64,000 bases of DNA, from the NCBI RefSeq assembly GCF_035222485.1, contig NC_085920.1, forward strand, positions 7,364,001 through 7,428,000, given 5' to 3'. This DNA is from Podospora pseudoanserina. Lineage: Eukaryota > Ascomycota > Sordariomycetes > Sordariales > Podosporaceae. The notes under the pieces are model-generated. The model worked only from the letters and a program-made list of their open reading frames with translations. It was not told where the DNA came from and did not search any database. A program made the translations under genes and the position numbers. How positions within the stretch are numbered: position 1 is the stretch's first letter; each line of letters starts with the position of its first letter. Below are positions 12,199-22,057 of this stretch, one piece after another.

Positions 12199-14086
12199 GG
12201 TTGCTATCCAGATTCGGGTTTTTCTTCTTCTTTTTTTTTTTTTTTTTTTTTTCCGTAGGTTCGCAGGCAATTGACGGGTTGGTGAAGATAAAAAAAATAA
12301 AATAAAAAAAATAAAAAGGACGCAATGGATAGCCACCAAAGGGTCCAGAATTGGCAAGGGGGCTCGCGGCTCTTTCTACTATGGGGTTGATGTCATCCCA
12401 CGATCTAGGTTCGGACGGATGTGTACACCTCGGCTAGGAACTGGGCTAAGGGCCGTTTTGGGTCCTCAGATGATTTGCTGCTGCTGCTCGACTTTAGTGA
12501 CCTGTTGGCAGGAGTGGAGTTGCGACTGCGACAAGTCGGCATGTGCTTTGGTGCAACTGGGGCATAAGGTTCCGGTCGAAGGGACGAGCGTGCCACGAGG
12601 CCCGAGAAGCTGGATACTTGGACGACTAAGATGTGGTGTGGGCTTGTTGGGTTGGTGTGTTGTCGAAGAGAACAGCAGGTGGTCGAAACAGCTGGGCGGA
12701 AACGGCGGGACCGTCGAGGGACAGAGAAGAGTGTCAGCGGCCAGCAGAAGGATGGGAATGTTTTGCGGCACGGGGGCATGGAGTTTTGAAGAAGGGACGT
12801 GGCAGGGTAGGCAGCCTTGTTCAGTTGCTGTCTGTCTGCCAGCAGCCAGCTGAGAGGGTTGTGACGAAACACGCGATCAGAAAAGTGGGTCCTCCCGGCG
12901 GCATCTGCGGGTCGCATTCCCATTCAGCGGGGAGCGGCACTGCAACACAGAACCCTCAGCATATCTCCCCCTCCCTCCCCCCCCACGGCCCATCAGCCGG
13001 TTGGCCCAAGCGAAACCACGAGCGCCGCCTTCCAGTTTTGGTTTGTCGTTGTGTTTCGTACAAAGTATGTTCATTTTTCCATCTCGGATGCTACTCTTTT
13101 TCCAACAACAGAACAGCATCTTTCTGCCCAAAGACCGGCCGGCCGGCGGTAAACAAATTCGCCGGACTCTGCCCGGCCATCCTTGACACTTGGCGGTCGC
13201 TTTGTGGGGACGGGCGGCAGTTGGCCAGTTCCAAAAGGATACCGCCTTTTTGTCTGCTGAACAAAACAAGGCAAATAGTGGAAACGCTTCCCAATCTACA
13301 AAGGCCAAAGCAGAGCATCACCGCCATCGACCTGGCAGACAGACTGATGTCGGACAGAGAGTCTGTCTGACTCTTCCACTGTAGAGTCAACCGGGGGCTT
13401 GGGAGGGAAAGAAGCTGCTGTGGATGTGTTGGCACCACACAACTAAACTCCTCGGTACAAACCGCCCCGGCAGTCAGCAAGGGTCCACCGACGCTTTTTA
13501 TGCCTTTGCAGCCGTTCCTGACAGCTGCAACCCCAATCCGGCTTCGGGAGGCTTCATTGGCTGCCCTACTTTGTTTCAAACCCGGTGTTGCTCTGTCAAA
13601 TGCCTGGTTTTCGGTCCGAAGCCGACCTATCAAACACCAAAAACAAAAGACATCTGAAGCAAACCAAAACATTTCCAAATAGAAACAGAAGAACATCGTT
13701 TCTCTATCATCAAAACCCTAGTTCCCCCGAGTTCGTGCTAGCGCAAGCAAAACCCCCGAAAGAGAAAAAGACCCCTGGGACGGCCGGGGTTTGATGCGGG
13801 GAGCGGCCCGCGGACGCTCAGTGGGATGATCTGGCCAATCACACGCTCAAAATGCCATCTTTGCCGGATCTGATTGGGCACAGCAGGTCCCAATCCATGT
13901 TGTGCCTCTTTTCTCTGTTCTGTCGTTGCGGGGGTTGGATGCACCTTTTCGATAAATTCATGGTCACGAGGAGGGTTTATGAGCCAGACTCCCACGACTC
14001 GCAGACCGTCAATTTGCCCTCCCCCTCCCCCGTGTTTTCTCCGCATTTTGGGCAGCTCGAGGAATTGAGATGGCGTGCGTGCGTGC

Positions 14087-14138
14087 TGTGGGTGATTGTT
14101 TGTGGGTGATTGTCTGTGGGTGATTGTCTGTGGGTGAG
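14087..14138 (+). repeat. 14-bp tandem repeat, about 3.7 copies
   Basis: Unit TGTGGGTGATTGTC, with copies at 14087, 14101 and 14115 and a partial copy at 14129. The first copy differs only at the last base. Confidence 0.9.
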
Positions 14139-15259
14139 GGGAACCAAAAATGGGGTTCCATCAACCAAAAGATGCCGTGCGTTTTTGGGGTCTTGCCCCC
14201 GACGATGAGAATGGAAGCGGAAGCTGCGGAAGGGGTCCCTTTTTACATCAGGGTCTAGAACCCCTAGGGAAACTGTCAGTCCAGGACCCTGGGGAAACTG
14301 TCAGCCTAAGGCCGGAACCCGGACCGGAGTGTTTGCTGCTACCAAGCAGGTGCCACGCAAGGTGTTGATCGTTATCCAGTTTATCAAGAGCTCGGGGAGG
14401 AGCTCATTGGAACAATCCGGGACTCTGAGTACGGGCCCTGTCGAGAGAGCTGCGAAACGGCCGACGCATCCCATCCCACCACGCAAGCAAGTGGTTTGCG
14501 GTTCGTGGAAATGGAATTGAGGTTGGCTTGCTTGCTTTGGCCGAAGAAGAAAAAGCGCGCAAAAATGCCGGTAGTCGGATTGATGCAGGAGTCGGTCGGG
14601 CCTACAGGGTGCGAGGGAGGGAGGGCTTGCACAGAATGCTTCTTGTCTGGAGAGGACCAACCACATGCTGCGGACTACGGCTGCGCCACCGCATGCTCTC
14701 TCCAAGGGAGAACATGTAGATGCTGTGGGTTGTCTGGCTACGGATGGAGGAAGAACTGCAAATGAATGTGGACAGGGAACCAGGACAGAAGGCGAGGGAG
14801 TCACTGGACATTGGTCTCCCAAAAACCGCTGGAAGGAAAACACAAGGGACAAATCGAGATATGCTAGAGACACTCTCTGACGGGAGACATCGGGGCATCG
14901 TGGGGGGATCGCAAGCAGGAGAACGGAACTTGGCACACTAGGTACGGATGTTGGGGAAAGCTGATATCCGACATGCAGGTGTTCAACACAGCACAATTAG
15001 ACGTCGGGCCATCAAACATGAGCCTTCCAAGATCAGCCCGAGATCTCAAAAGAAGCACAAAAGCACTGTCAGACTCGAAATAGGCATCGAAAGCAGACAG
15101 CGAGAGGCATTCTGATCAGAAAAGAAGAGGCCCAGATTATTTTTCCCATGCAACCATCCAGAGCCCATACTGTTCCGATTCCGACCCAAATATCCCATCC
15201 ATTATTAGCCCAGGATACCATTATGTCTCGTCAACAGCTCATTCCACCCAACCCCCCCA

Positions 15260-15292
15260 AAAGTCCTCCCAAAGTCCTCCCAAAGTCCTCCC
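15260..15292 (+). repeat. 11-bp tandem repeat, 3 copies
   Basis: AAAGTCCTCCC occurs three times in a row just downstream of the 3' end of the small minus-strand gene. Confidence 0.85.
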
Positions 15293-15316
15293 AGAGCCCG
15301 CCCGAAGCCAACCGCC

Positions 15317-15926
15317 TCAAGGGCGGGATAAATAGCGCCCCATGGGCGAGTTAGGATCCAACATGAGTTTCAGGTGCGGCGGGTTGTCCTTGGTGAGGCA
15401 GTTGCCACAGATTTTGGGACTATACAGCAGAATCAGTCGACCAAGCATATCGAGGGACAAGCAAGTGGGAGAGCAAAAACACTCACGACTCCTCAAACTC
15501 CAAAATCTTGGGCTCACACCTGGCAATTTTGCCATACTGCGTGAACTTTTCGCAATGCTTGGTCGCGAGCCAGCGCAGGTGGCCGCAGATGAGGTACTCT
15601 CTCTGATCAGCATTAGCACATGGGCCATAGGGGCGTTCACGAGCGCTTGGTTCAACACGCGAGGAGGGGGGCGGGAAGATTGTGGAACGAGAAACAGCAC
15701 AAGCAAACGGACCGGACGGGACAGAGATGGAGACCTGCCCGGAAGCGAAGACGAGGAGGAGGTCGACATCCACAAGAAAACAAAAACATAACAAAACAAG
15801 CGGCCGCGACTGGAATGGGACGACAGAACAACAGCCAGAAGGGCGAGAAAAACCATACGAGAGCCAAGCAAGACTGGGAGAAGGAGAACAAAGATTTCGA
15901 GGGCATACCTGCTTGTACTCGCACAT
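15317..15926 (-). CDS. Small cysteine-rich protein, 78 aa, three exons
   Basis: Exons (minus strand) 15926-15909, 15602-15487 and 15419-15317 total 237 nt, encoding 78 aa. Intron 1 (306 nt) starts GTATG and ends CTGATCAG with a GCTAATG branch-like site; intron 2 (67 nt) starts GTGAGT and ends TATAG. The joined protein begins MCEYKQREYLICGH and ends with PKICGNC plus a Pro/Leu-rich tail. Potential metal ligands: Cys2, Cys12, His14, Cys23, Cys35, Cys49 and Cys52. Short fungal proteins starting with MC-x-Y and carrying a CGH motif are common hypothetical proteins, so a zinc-binding fold is likely; function is unknown. The first intron is long for this window, so an extra exon cannot be excluded. 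A continuous reading through intron 1 yields a low-complexity segment and is less likely. Confidence 0.65.
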
Positions 15927-17857
15927 GATGGGAGATTATCCTGTGACCTGGTGTGGTATGGTTCAGGGTGCCTGAGTGAGTGGTGAGCGTTCGTGAGATT
16001 CAAGAGAGGTGTTGAGTCTGCTGAGCGAGAGAAGTGTTTGGGTTGCTGAGCGAGAGAGAAAGTGTTGACGGTCTAACGCGGGGTACTCTTACACTCGATG
16101 CTCAGGGCAAAGTCGGTCTCAGAGTCGCTCTGGAAGGAGAGCGGTGTTGAGTGGCGGTTTGAAGGGCGGTGGTATAAGGCGGTAAGGCGACGAGAATTAT
16201 GACCAGCAACTGACCCATAAAAGAGTGTTTGTTGGAAGGAACGAGTGATAGAAGACACAACTGCTCTGGAAAAAGGTGATTTCCTCACACTCTGAACGAC
16301 CGGACGTCTCCCTCCATTTATCATCATCATTCTGGTGAGGGGGATGGAGGGGCTGATAAAGGGCGGCAGGATCGCCATGCTGGTTTCTTTTTCCGCTGAG
16401 ACAGCGGATAGCCTTCCTGTTGGTAGATAACTGACAGAAGAAGCAACGCAAGCCAGGGAGGAAAAAAAAAAAACTTGAACTCAATCCGACTTGGTATGTG
16501 ACGAAACATTTCACTCTGCCTCGCCCAACCACATCGCTGGCTTTGTCAAGTAGCGACCACTCACCAATGATGTTTGATAGTATCACGAAGCAGAACTGAC
16601 ACTCAAAGCCGATCAAGTCTTCTGGACACACCATCATGACCACCCAGAGCAAGAAACAAACAAGCTCTTCGGGCCGTCGTGGAAGCACTCGGCAAACTAC
16701 TTCTCCGGACTCACATCTCACCTCCCCGTGGTTGCTTCTTCTTGCTGAGCTGAAAAGTGACTAGCGAGAAAGGGCGGCATGTCAAGTGCATGCCGACATG
16801 GTGCGTCGTGCTTGTTTCGGTTCAGGAGAGACGATCCGATACCTGCAACAACAGATAGCAACCAGCTCGGCCAGCTGTTTCGGACAAGTCATAAGGGTGC
16901 TCACCGCGGGTACGCCTGCCTAACTCCCCGTCGGGCTCTGAGTTGTTCGCGCTGGGACAGGCCACAAGACAAGGCGTTCTAGGTCTTGCGGTGCTCGGAC
17001 ACAAAACCTCCTTGCCTGCCGCTTATTGCCGCCTGGCTTTAAATGCGGTGGCTTTGTGCTCAATGTCTTTCTCAGTCATGGGGCAAACAGCCAGCATGTG
17101 AAGGGTTGGCGGTGAGGTGCTACAGTGTCACGGCTGTCATCCGTCAGAACAAGGCAATTGTTGCACCAAACAGTCAACCGTTTGGACGATGGCCAGTCCA
17201 GCTTTCATCACTGTCAAGCAAAGTAACGTTGTCTTCTTCCCTCGTTCACAAGTCTAGGCCGGCAAAGCTCACCTGCAAGTTCAAGCTTCAAGAAGCGTGG
17301 TGATGACCGATCAACCATCTGCTGATCTGCGCGCATTGAGCACAGTGTCGCAAACACAGCTATTCTTACTCCCAGACTTTTGCTATCGGGTTCTCCTGAT
17401 TTCGATTCCTTCGGCCCCAGTCACATTTTCCATGTCTCTTTCCCTCATTCTCTCACATCGCCCAAAGAACCTTACAGTCAGCCAACTTGGAGCACGCCAT
17501 TGATTCGTGGTCGACACTTCCACGATTTCTTAGCGTGTCACGACATAGGTACAAGGCAAGAAGAGAAAAATCAGTCTGTCGCGAAGGGCACTGCTGCATG
17601 GAATCACCCGGACAGAGAGCTTCTGGAAGGTTTGCCTTGCACGACTTCATCTACGATGGGCCTTGATCTCCGTCCTTTGCGGATGGCTTTACCGCTGGAG
17701 GATACGGATAGCTGATGCGACGGGTGGTGGCATAAGGGCCAAGTGCTGACCATGCTGTGCTCTCACGCCGTGCAGACAACAAAAGATAAAGTAGAGAGAG
17801 ATACCTGCCTCCCCATACGACTCTCACATGCCTAACTGCAGACCACGCCCAGCAAAA

Positions 17858-18237
17858 CCTCTTGGCAAAGGTGACTCTCCGGCTCTCTAGAAGGAGTGTC
17901 TTGCCAAGGGTGGTGATACCTGCCCGTCTGAGGAGGTGAGAAGAGAGCTTGCGCACAAGGCTTTCGTTCATACTCACCCACCGCTAGCAAGACTGTAGAT
18001 AACAAAACCACTAGGAGGGTTCTACGAGAACTTGGAAGGTATGACGGTATGACGGTATGACCCAGCATGGATCTATCAAAGCAATAGTCACCCCGAACGC
18101 GAGTGTACCACCTGCCAAGAGACTCCCTGTTGCTCAACAGTCCTCATCCCAGGTGTATCACCTGCCAAGAGGCTCACCGCGCCGCTGTTCGGTCTTCTCT
18201 CGTAGAAAGGTTGCAGGTGTAACACTTGGCAAATCTG
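17858..18237. repeat. Cluster of a degenerate 20-23-bp element
   Basis: Related copies at 18103-18125 and 18153-18175 (GTGTAYCACCTGCCAAGAGRCTC type, 50 bp apart) and a weaker one at 18217-18237. Two inverted relatives lie near 17858-17880 and 17895-17930. They may be binding sites or remnants of a minisatellite. Confidence 0.5.
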
Positions 18238-19418
18238 CTGTGAAAAAAGATGAAAATACCGAGTGCCGTCTTGGCGGGCTCTTTTTTCTTGTGTTTGTCA
18301 TTTTTCAGAAGGAAGGGGGTGGGGGTTGGGTTATTCAGAGGACAAGACAGTGTGAAATGTGAGTCGTTGGGTTGAGATGAGAAGTCTGTATCAGTCATAG
18401 GTATTCCAGATAAGAATGATAAGGTAGGTACTTTAAGTGCTGTCGGGGTAGAGAAATCATCGTGGCTCTGTCAAGCTATTCTGTGTAAATAGGCTCATGT
18501 TTCAGGGGCGATGCTTTTGATGCGTCGATCACATACGCGGTCAATAACAGGGCTTGAAGCAGGGCAGCCCTCTGGTTCGTCTTGATTTGGTCCCGTATTC
18601 TGTATTGGGTGAGACACAAAACTTGGCAGCTTACGTCTCTGTGATCTATCACAGAGGCCGAGCCGTTCAGTACCTATGCTATCACCTCGTTAGCAGCGGC
18701 GATGATTTGCTGTTCACAGCTTCGGCGAGGCTTCAGATATCTGGGTAGCTGTGAGCTGTTCTCGTGTAAAGCGGCAATAGTACTCGAAAGTTACTCAAAG
18801 GTAGTCTTGAGAGTTCTTGTGTATGTAGGTGGAACATAGAATGGCTCATGAGCTGATTGGCAGTATGGCATTTGTTCAGGGGTTACACCAACTTGCACCA
18901 TGCTCACACGGTTTAGCCATGCCATTAGAGAGGCGGTCTTCAAGTAGAACCCAGAGTCGGAATATGGAAGGAGTGTTTTAGTCATGTTATAGGTTTCGCC
19001 ATGTTGAGGTCGAAACAATGAAGGACATCAGTCCCGTTCTGAGTTCGAGCAAACACATATCACTTCCAAGGCAATACATAGGTACTTTTTCCAAGTTCTG
19101 AGGAGTACAGCTATGACCACATAACAATGCTGTCCCAGTATCTTAAGTCTCAGGAGCAGGCAAGGTGTTGGGAGAATCGCTGACTACATATGCAGTGATC
19201 GTTATACCTGTACTAAAGACCCTTAACCGGTGACCACGTCTCGAGACTGGGGTCTTCTTCATTCTTGATCGAAAAAAACCAGGAAATAGTCTGCGAACAG
19301 GCCCAGGCCGACACTTGTGTTGTACAGCAGAATATTTTTGAGTCTGACCCCGAGAAAAGAGCAGCGCCTTTTTTGGTAAACCCTAGAAGGAAAAGGGGTA
19401 AGAGCAGTGCTCAAACGT

Positions 19419-19488
19419 AATGGAAGCAATGTAACGGAAGCAATGTAACGGAAGCAATGTAATGGAAGCAATGTAATGGAAGCAATGT
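19419..19488 (+). repeat. 14-bp tandem repeat, 5 copies
   Basis: Unit AAYGGAAGCAATGT, five consecutive copies; the only variation is T or C at the third base (T, C, C, T, T). Confidence 0.95.
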
Positions 19489-19648
19489 TCTGTTCTTTGA
19501 AGGGAACACACCCTTCCATAACAAACACCACAAGGCAGCCACCCAGAAAAAGAGATGTAGCTAGTAACTAACTAATTAACTAAACAACACCAACAAAGAC
19601 AAAAAAAAATTACATAAACACTCCCCTCGGACCAGGGAACCAAACTAA

Positions 19649-19781
19649 TGGGAACTGTGAGGCTCGAACTCACGACCTCAGGATAACTCTGATGTTATGC
19701 AACCAGATCATATTTCTCCTTGTCATCAAATCTGACAAATTTCATATGAGACCTGCGCTCTTCCAACTGAGCCAAGCTCCC
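19649..19781 (-). tRNA. tRNA-Met (CAU), with intron of about 60 nt
   Basis: Read on the minus strand, the acceptor 5' strand GGGAGCT pairs with 3' AGTTCCC, followed by discriminator A (19649). The D arm is GCTC...GAGC and contains A-box TGGCTCAGTTGG. The T arm is GTGAG-TTCGAGC-CTCAC and contains B-box GTTCGAGCC. The anticodon region reads CAGGT-CTCATA, placing CAT at positions 34-36. About 60 nt then intervene before the 3' half of the anticodon stem (TCCTG), consistent with an intron after position 37, the canonical place. One anticodon-stem pair (31:39, T-T) is mismatched, which lowers certainty slightly. The GGGAGCT acceptor and anticodon loop are more like an elongator than an initiator tRNA-Met. 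Confidence 0.8.
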
Positions 19782-20546
19782 TGTTTTCCTGTCATGTTCT
19801 CCTCCCTACAGAAACGTTTCCCATTAAGCTTTTCCCACTTCTCCTCACAACTCCCGAGTCAGTCCGGTGGACTCTCCCTCCCAAGCCCCCCAGGTGGAGA
19901 AAACCAGGACTTGTTCCCAGGATAGCGCTTCTTCTTCCCACCGGCACTTGCTCTTATCCAACCTCGTTGGCTTTTCTTGCCAACACGCAACCCCCCAAAA
20001 AAAAAAGAAGACAGGGGCCAAACTCACCCAGAATGACTGGAGATCACACCATGAAACGTGGTCGCGTGATACTCGACACTCCTTGTTTCCCCCTTTCCGG
20101 CCTCCCCATGCAATGTGTCAAGGTGCTTTGGACAGCTGTTCTTTTGTCTACCATCGACATCAACAATCAAACCTCGCGTTGGGGGAACACAAAACCACCA
20201 ACACTTGCTTACATATCCCGCTGAGGCTTCCTCAAATCTAATCTGACACGTGCTGCATATCTCAACCTTGATAGGGCCATTTTATATCCTTCAAAACCCC
20301 CTTCCAGAACTTCCCAGAAAACCGGGAAACCCACCACCTGTCTCTGACCGTCTACGCACCTGCCATGTACAAACTCACATGCATATATGCCCCCCATAAC
20401 ATGCCGACCTTTGCCTACAGTGGGTTGGAATTGTACGTAATAACAAAATCCTTTCACAGATCTGCAATCCTCCATCGTGACTAATCGGCTTTCTTTTTAT
20501 TTATTTATTTTTTATATATTTTTTTATATATTTTTTTATATATTTT
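19782..20546. other. Intergenic between tRNA and solo LTR
   Basis: No gene seen. The last 60 bases are an AT-rich run of TTTATTTA and TTTTTTTATATA units that continues on the other side of the LTR, so the LTR appears to interrupt an older simple repeat. Confidence 0.5.
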
Positions 20547-20936
20547 TGTGACGAACCCCTATCCAGAACCTCTGAAAGGAATACTGGTTGAAGGCACTTC
20601 TGAACAATCCTGGTTCGTTACAGCTAAATAGTGTACAACAATGGCTTGTCTCTATCACAATAGTCTGAATACCAACGATTGTGACTTGTATTGCATACTG
20701 CGGAACTGTCTATCTACACCAGCCAGTTCCTCCGTATATATAGACCTTATGCCAAGCCTGGCACTGTCCTGGATCGATTGACTCGACCCTCGATCTTATC
20801 GATACCGTCCCTTTTGGGATTGACTCTTCTGGATCGATCCTCGATCCCAATGATCCAGTTCTGATTGGTCCTTGTTCCTGTACTAACGATTGGTCCGTGG
20901 TGCGCCCCGCGCTCCACCAAGTGTCAAGCCGTGACA
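20547..20936. mobile_element. Solo LTR, 390 bp, with 5-bp target duplication
   Basis: The element begins TGTGACGAACC and ends GCCGTGACA, so it has the TG...CA ends and short inverted terminal repeat (TGTSACG / CGTGACA) expected of a retrotransposon LTR. It is flanked on both sides by ATTTT (20542-20546 and 20937-20941), a 5-bp direct duplication. A TATATATA run at about 20734-20742 could be its promoter TATA. There is no internal retrotransposon region, so it is probably a solo LTR left by recombination. Orientation cannot be fixed because the TATA run is palindromic. The surroundings are T-rich, so the duplication alone is weak evidence; the matching ends add weight. It lies about 0.8 kb from a tRNA gene, a common setting for fungal LTR elements. 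Confidence 0.65.
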
Positions 20937-21162
20937 ATTTTTTATTTATTTTTTATTTATTTTTTATTTATTTTTTATTTATTTTTTATTTATTTTTTAT
21001 TTATTTTTTATTTATTTTTTATTTATTTTTTATTTATTTTTTATTTATTTTTTATTTATTTTTTATTTATTTTTTATTTATTTTTTATTTATTTTTTATT
21101 TATTTTTTATTTATTTTTTATTTATTTTTTATTTATTTTTTATGTATTTTTTATTTATTTTT
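20937..21162 (+). repeat. 11-bp minisatellite (ATTTATTTTTT)n
   Basis: About 20 nearly perfect 11-bp units directly abut the 3' end of the solo LTR. The array decays into irregular T-rich sequence up to about 21300. Long translated frames across it (FYLFFIYFLFI repeats) are artefacts of the repeat. Confidence 0.95.
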
Positions 21163-21477
21163 CACTTTTTATGTTTTTTTGGGTTTTTTTATTTATTATT
21201 TAGTTTTTGTGTTATTTTTTTTCAATTTTTTTTTTAAGTTTTTTCATTTTTATGGTTTTTTTATTTTGTATTTATTTATTCATTTATTTTTTAATTTTTA
21301 CGTACTGTAGAGACCGAACAAAAGACGGCTGGCTATACATAAAACAAAACAACCGGACACTGGTTCCCACCCCCGCCGGGTCCCGTGTGTGCAGCCCCCA
21401 CCACACCCCACCTTGAACAACAACATCACCATTCCCGGCTTCGGTGGTAGGCTGAACATTCATCACCCCATTCCCAT

Positions 21478-21478
21478 T

Positions 21479-21514
<36 letters not shown>
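21478..21514 (+). repeat. (ATC)n microsatellite
   Basis: About eleven ATC triplets. Confidence 0.9.
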
Positions 21515-21516
<2 letters not shown>

Positions 21517-21703
21517 TCGCAACTTCGGGGAGTCGGGGTCCCGGGTCTTACCCTGGTCCGTGGTTTTTGCATCTGCCGTGTTGCGAGATCCACTCAGACC
21601 CGCACCCGGAAGGAGGGCCAGGACTCGCTCCCGTCGCTCGCTCGTTCGGGCGGTTCGGAGGGGATCGCGCGGTAAAGAGCGGCGGCGGATGAAACGATAA
21701 AAC

Positions 21704-21704
<1 letters not shown>

Positions 21705-21754
<50 letters not shown>

Positions 21755-21766
21755 TATGTGTGTGTG
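21705..21766 (+). repeat. (TG)n microsatellite
   Basis: Twenty-four uninterrupted TG units (21705-21752), then an interruption (TCTA) and a few more TG units. Confidence 0.95.
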
Positions 21767-22022
21767 GATATCTGATGGGTATGAGACACTAGGCTCTACG
21801 ATGTGGAAAACTAGCATCACAAGGAGTTTCTCCCAAAGATGGCAATGGGAATAGTAAGGGTAAATGTCTCTTCTTGGCTGGTAGGTTGGGTGAAAAAGAT
21901 GCAACCCAAGAAGTCTTGATGGCCCTCCTTGTCAACTTGCTTGTTTGGCATGTTCAGATAACACCCCAAGCCAAGCTTCCACCAGTCGTGATCAAATTAC
22001 AAAAGTACGTATGAAACCCCCA

Positions 22023-22053
<31 letters not shown>
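22023..22053 (+). repeat. Poly-A tract of about 30 bases
   Basis: Uninterrupted A run. No retroposon body with a target duplication was recognised next to it. Confidence 0.85.

Positions 22054-22057
<4 letters not shown>

Larger units (their letters stand above)
12199..15316. other. Intergenic, 3.1 kb
   Basis: No convincing gene. Overlapping open frames (for example 12405-12923 minus, 12633-13370 plus, 14301-14996 minus) lack domains and compete with each other. Poly-T at 12229-12252 belongs to the leader of the coiled-coil gene. Two small tandem repeats are listed separately. A direct repeat, GGGAAACTGTCAG, occurs twice at about 14268 and 14291. Confidence 0.45.
15927..19648. other. Intergenic, 3.7 kb
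   Basis: No convincing gene. Contains a run of A's near 16468-16480, a near-perfect 20-bp palindrome at 18637-18656 (CTCTGTGAT, two bases, ATCACAGAG), the CCTGCCAAG motif cluster and the 14-bp repeat listed separately. Confidence 0.4.

Noticed and set aside
12199-12357. N-terminal extension of the coiled-coil protein to an ATG at 12357
   Set aside because: The extension is hydrophobic then poly-Lys/Arg from an A-rich leader; the ATG at 12198 has a better context.
15483-15926. Single 147-codon reading through the first intron of the small minus-strand gene
   Set aside because: The middle is low-complexity and the splice sites at both ends give a compact Cys/His-rich protein instead.
20937-21300. 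RIP-mutated transposon as origin of the AT-rich tract
   Set aside because: The tract is a simple 11-bp repeat with no decayed coding sequence or transition-type divergence between copies.
20865-21310. Long open frames encoding FYLFFIYFLFI-type repeats
   Set aside because: They are the translation of the 11-bp T-rich minisatellite, open because the unit has no stop in these frames.
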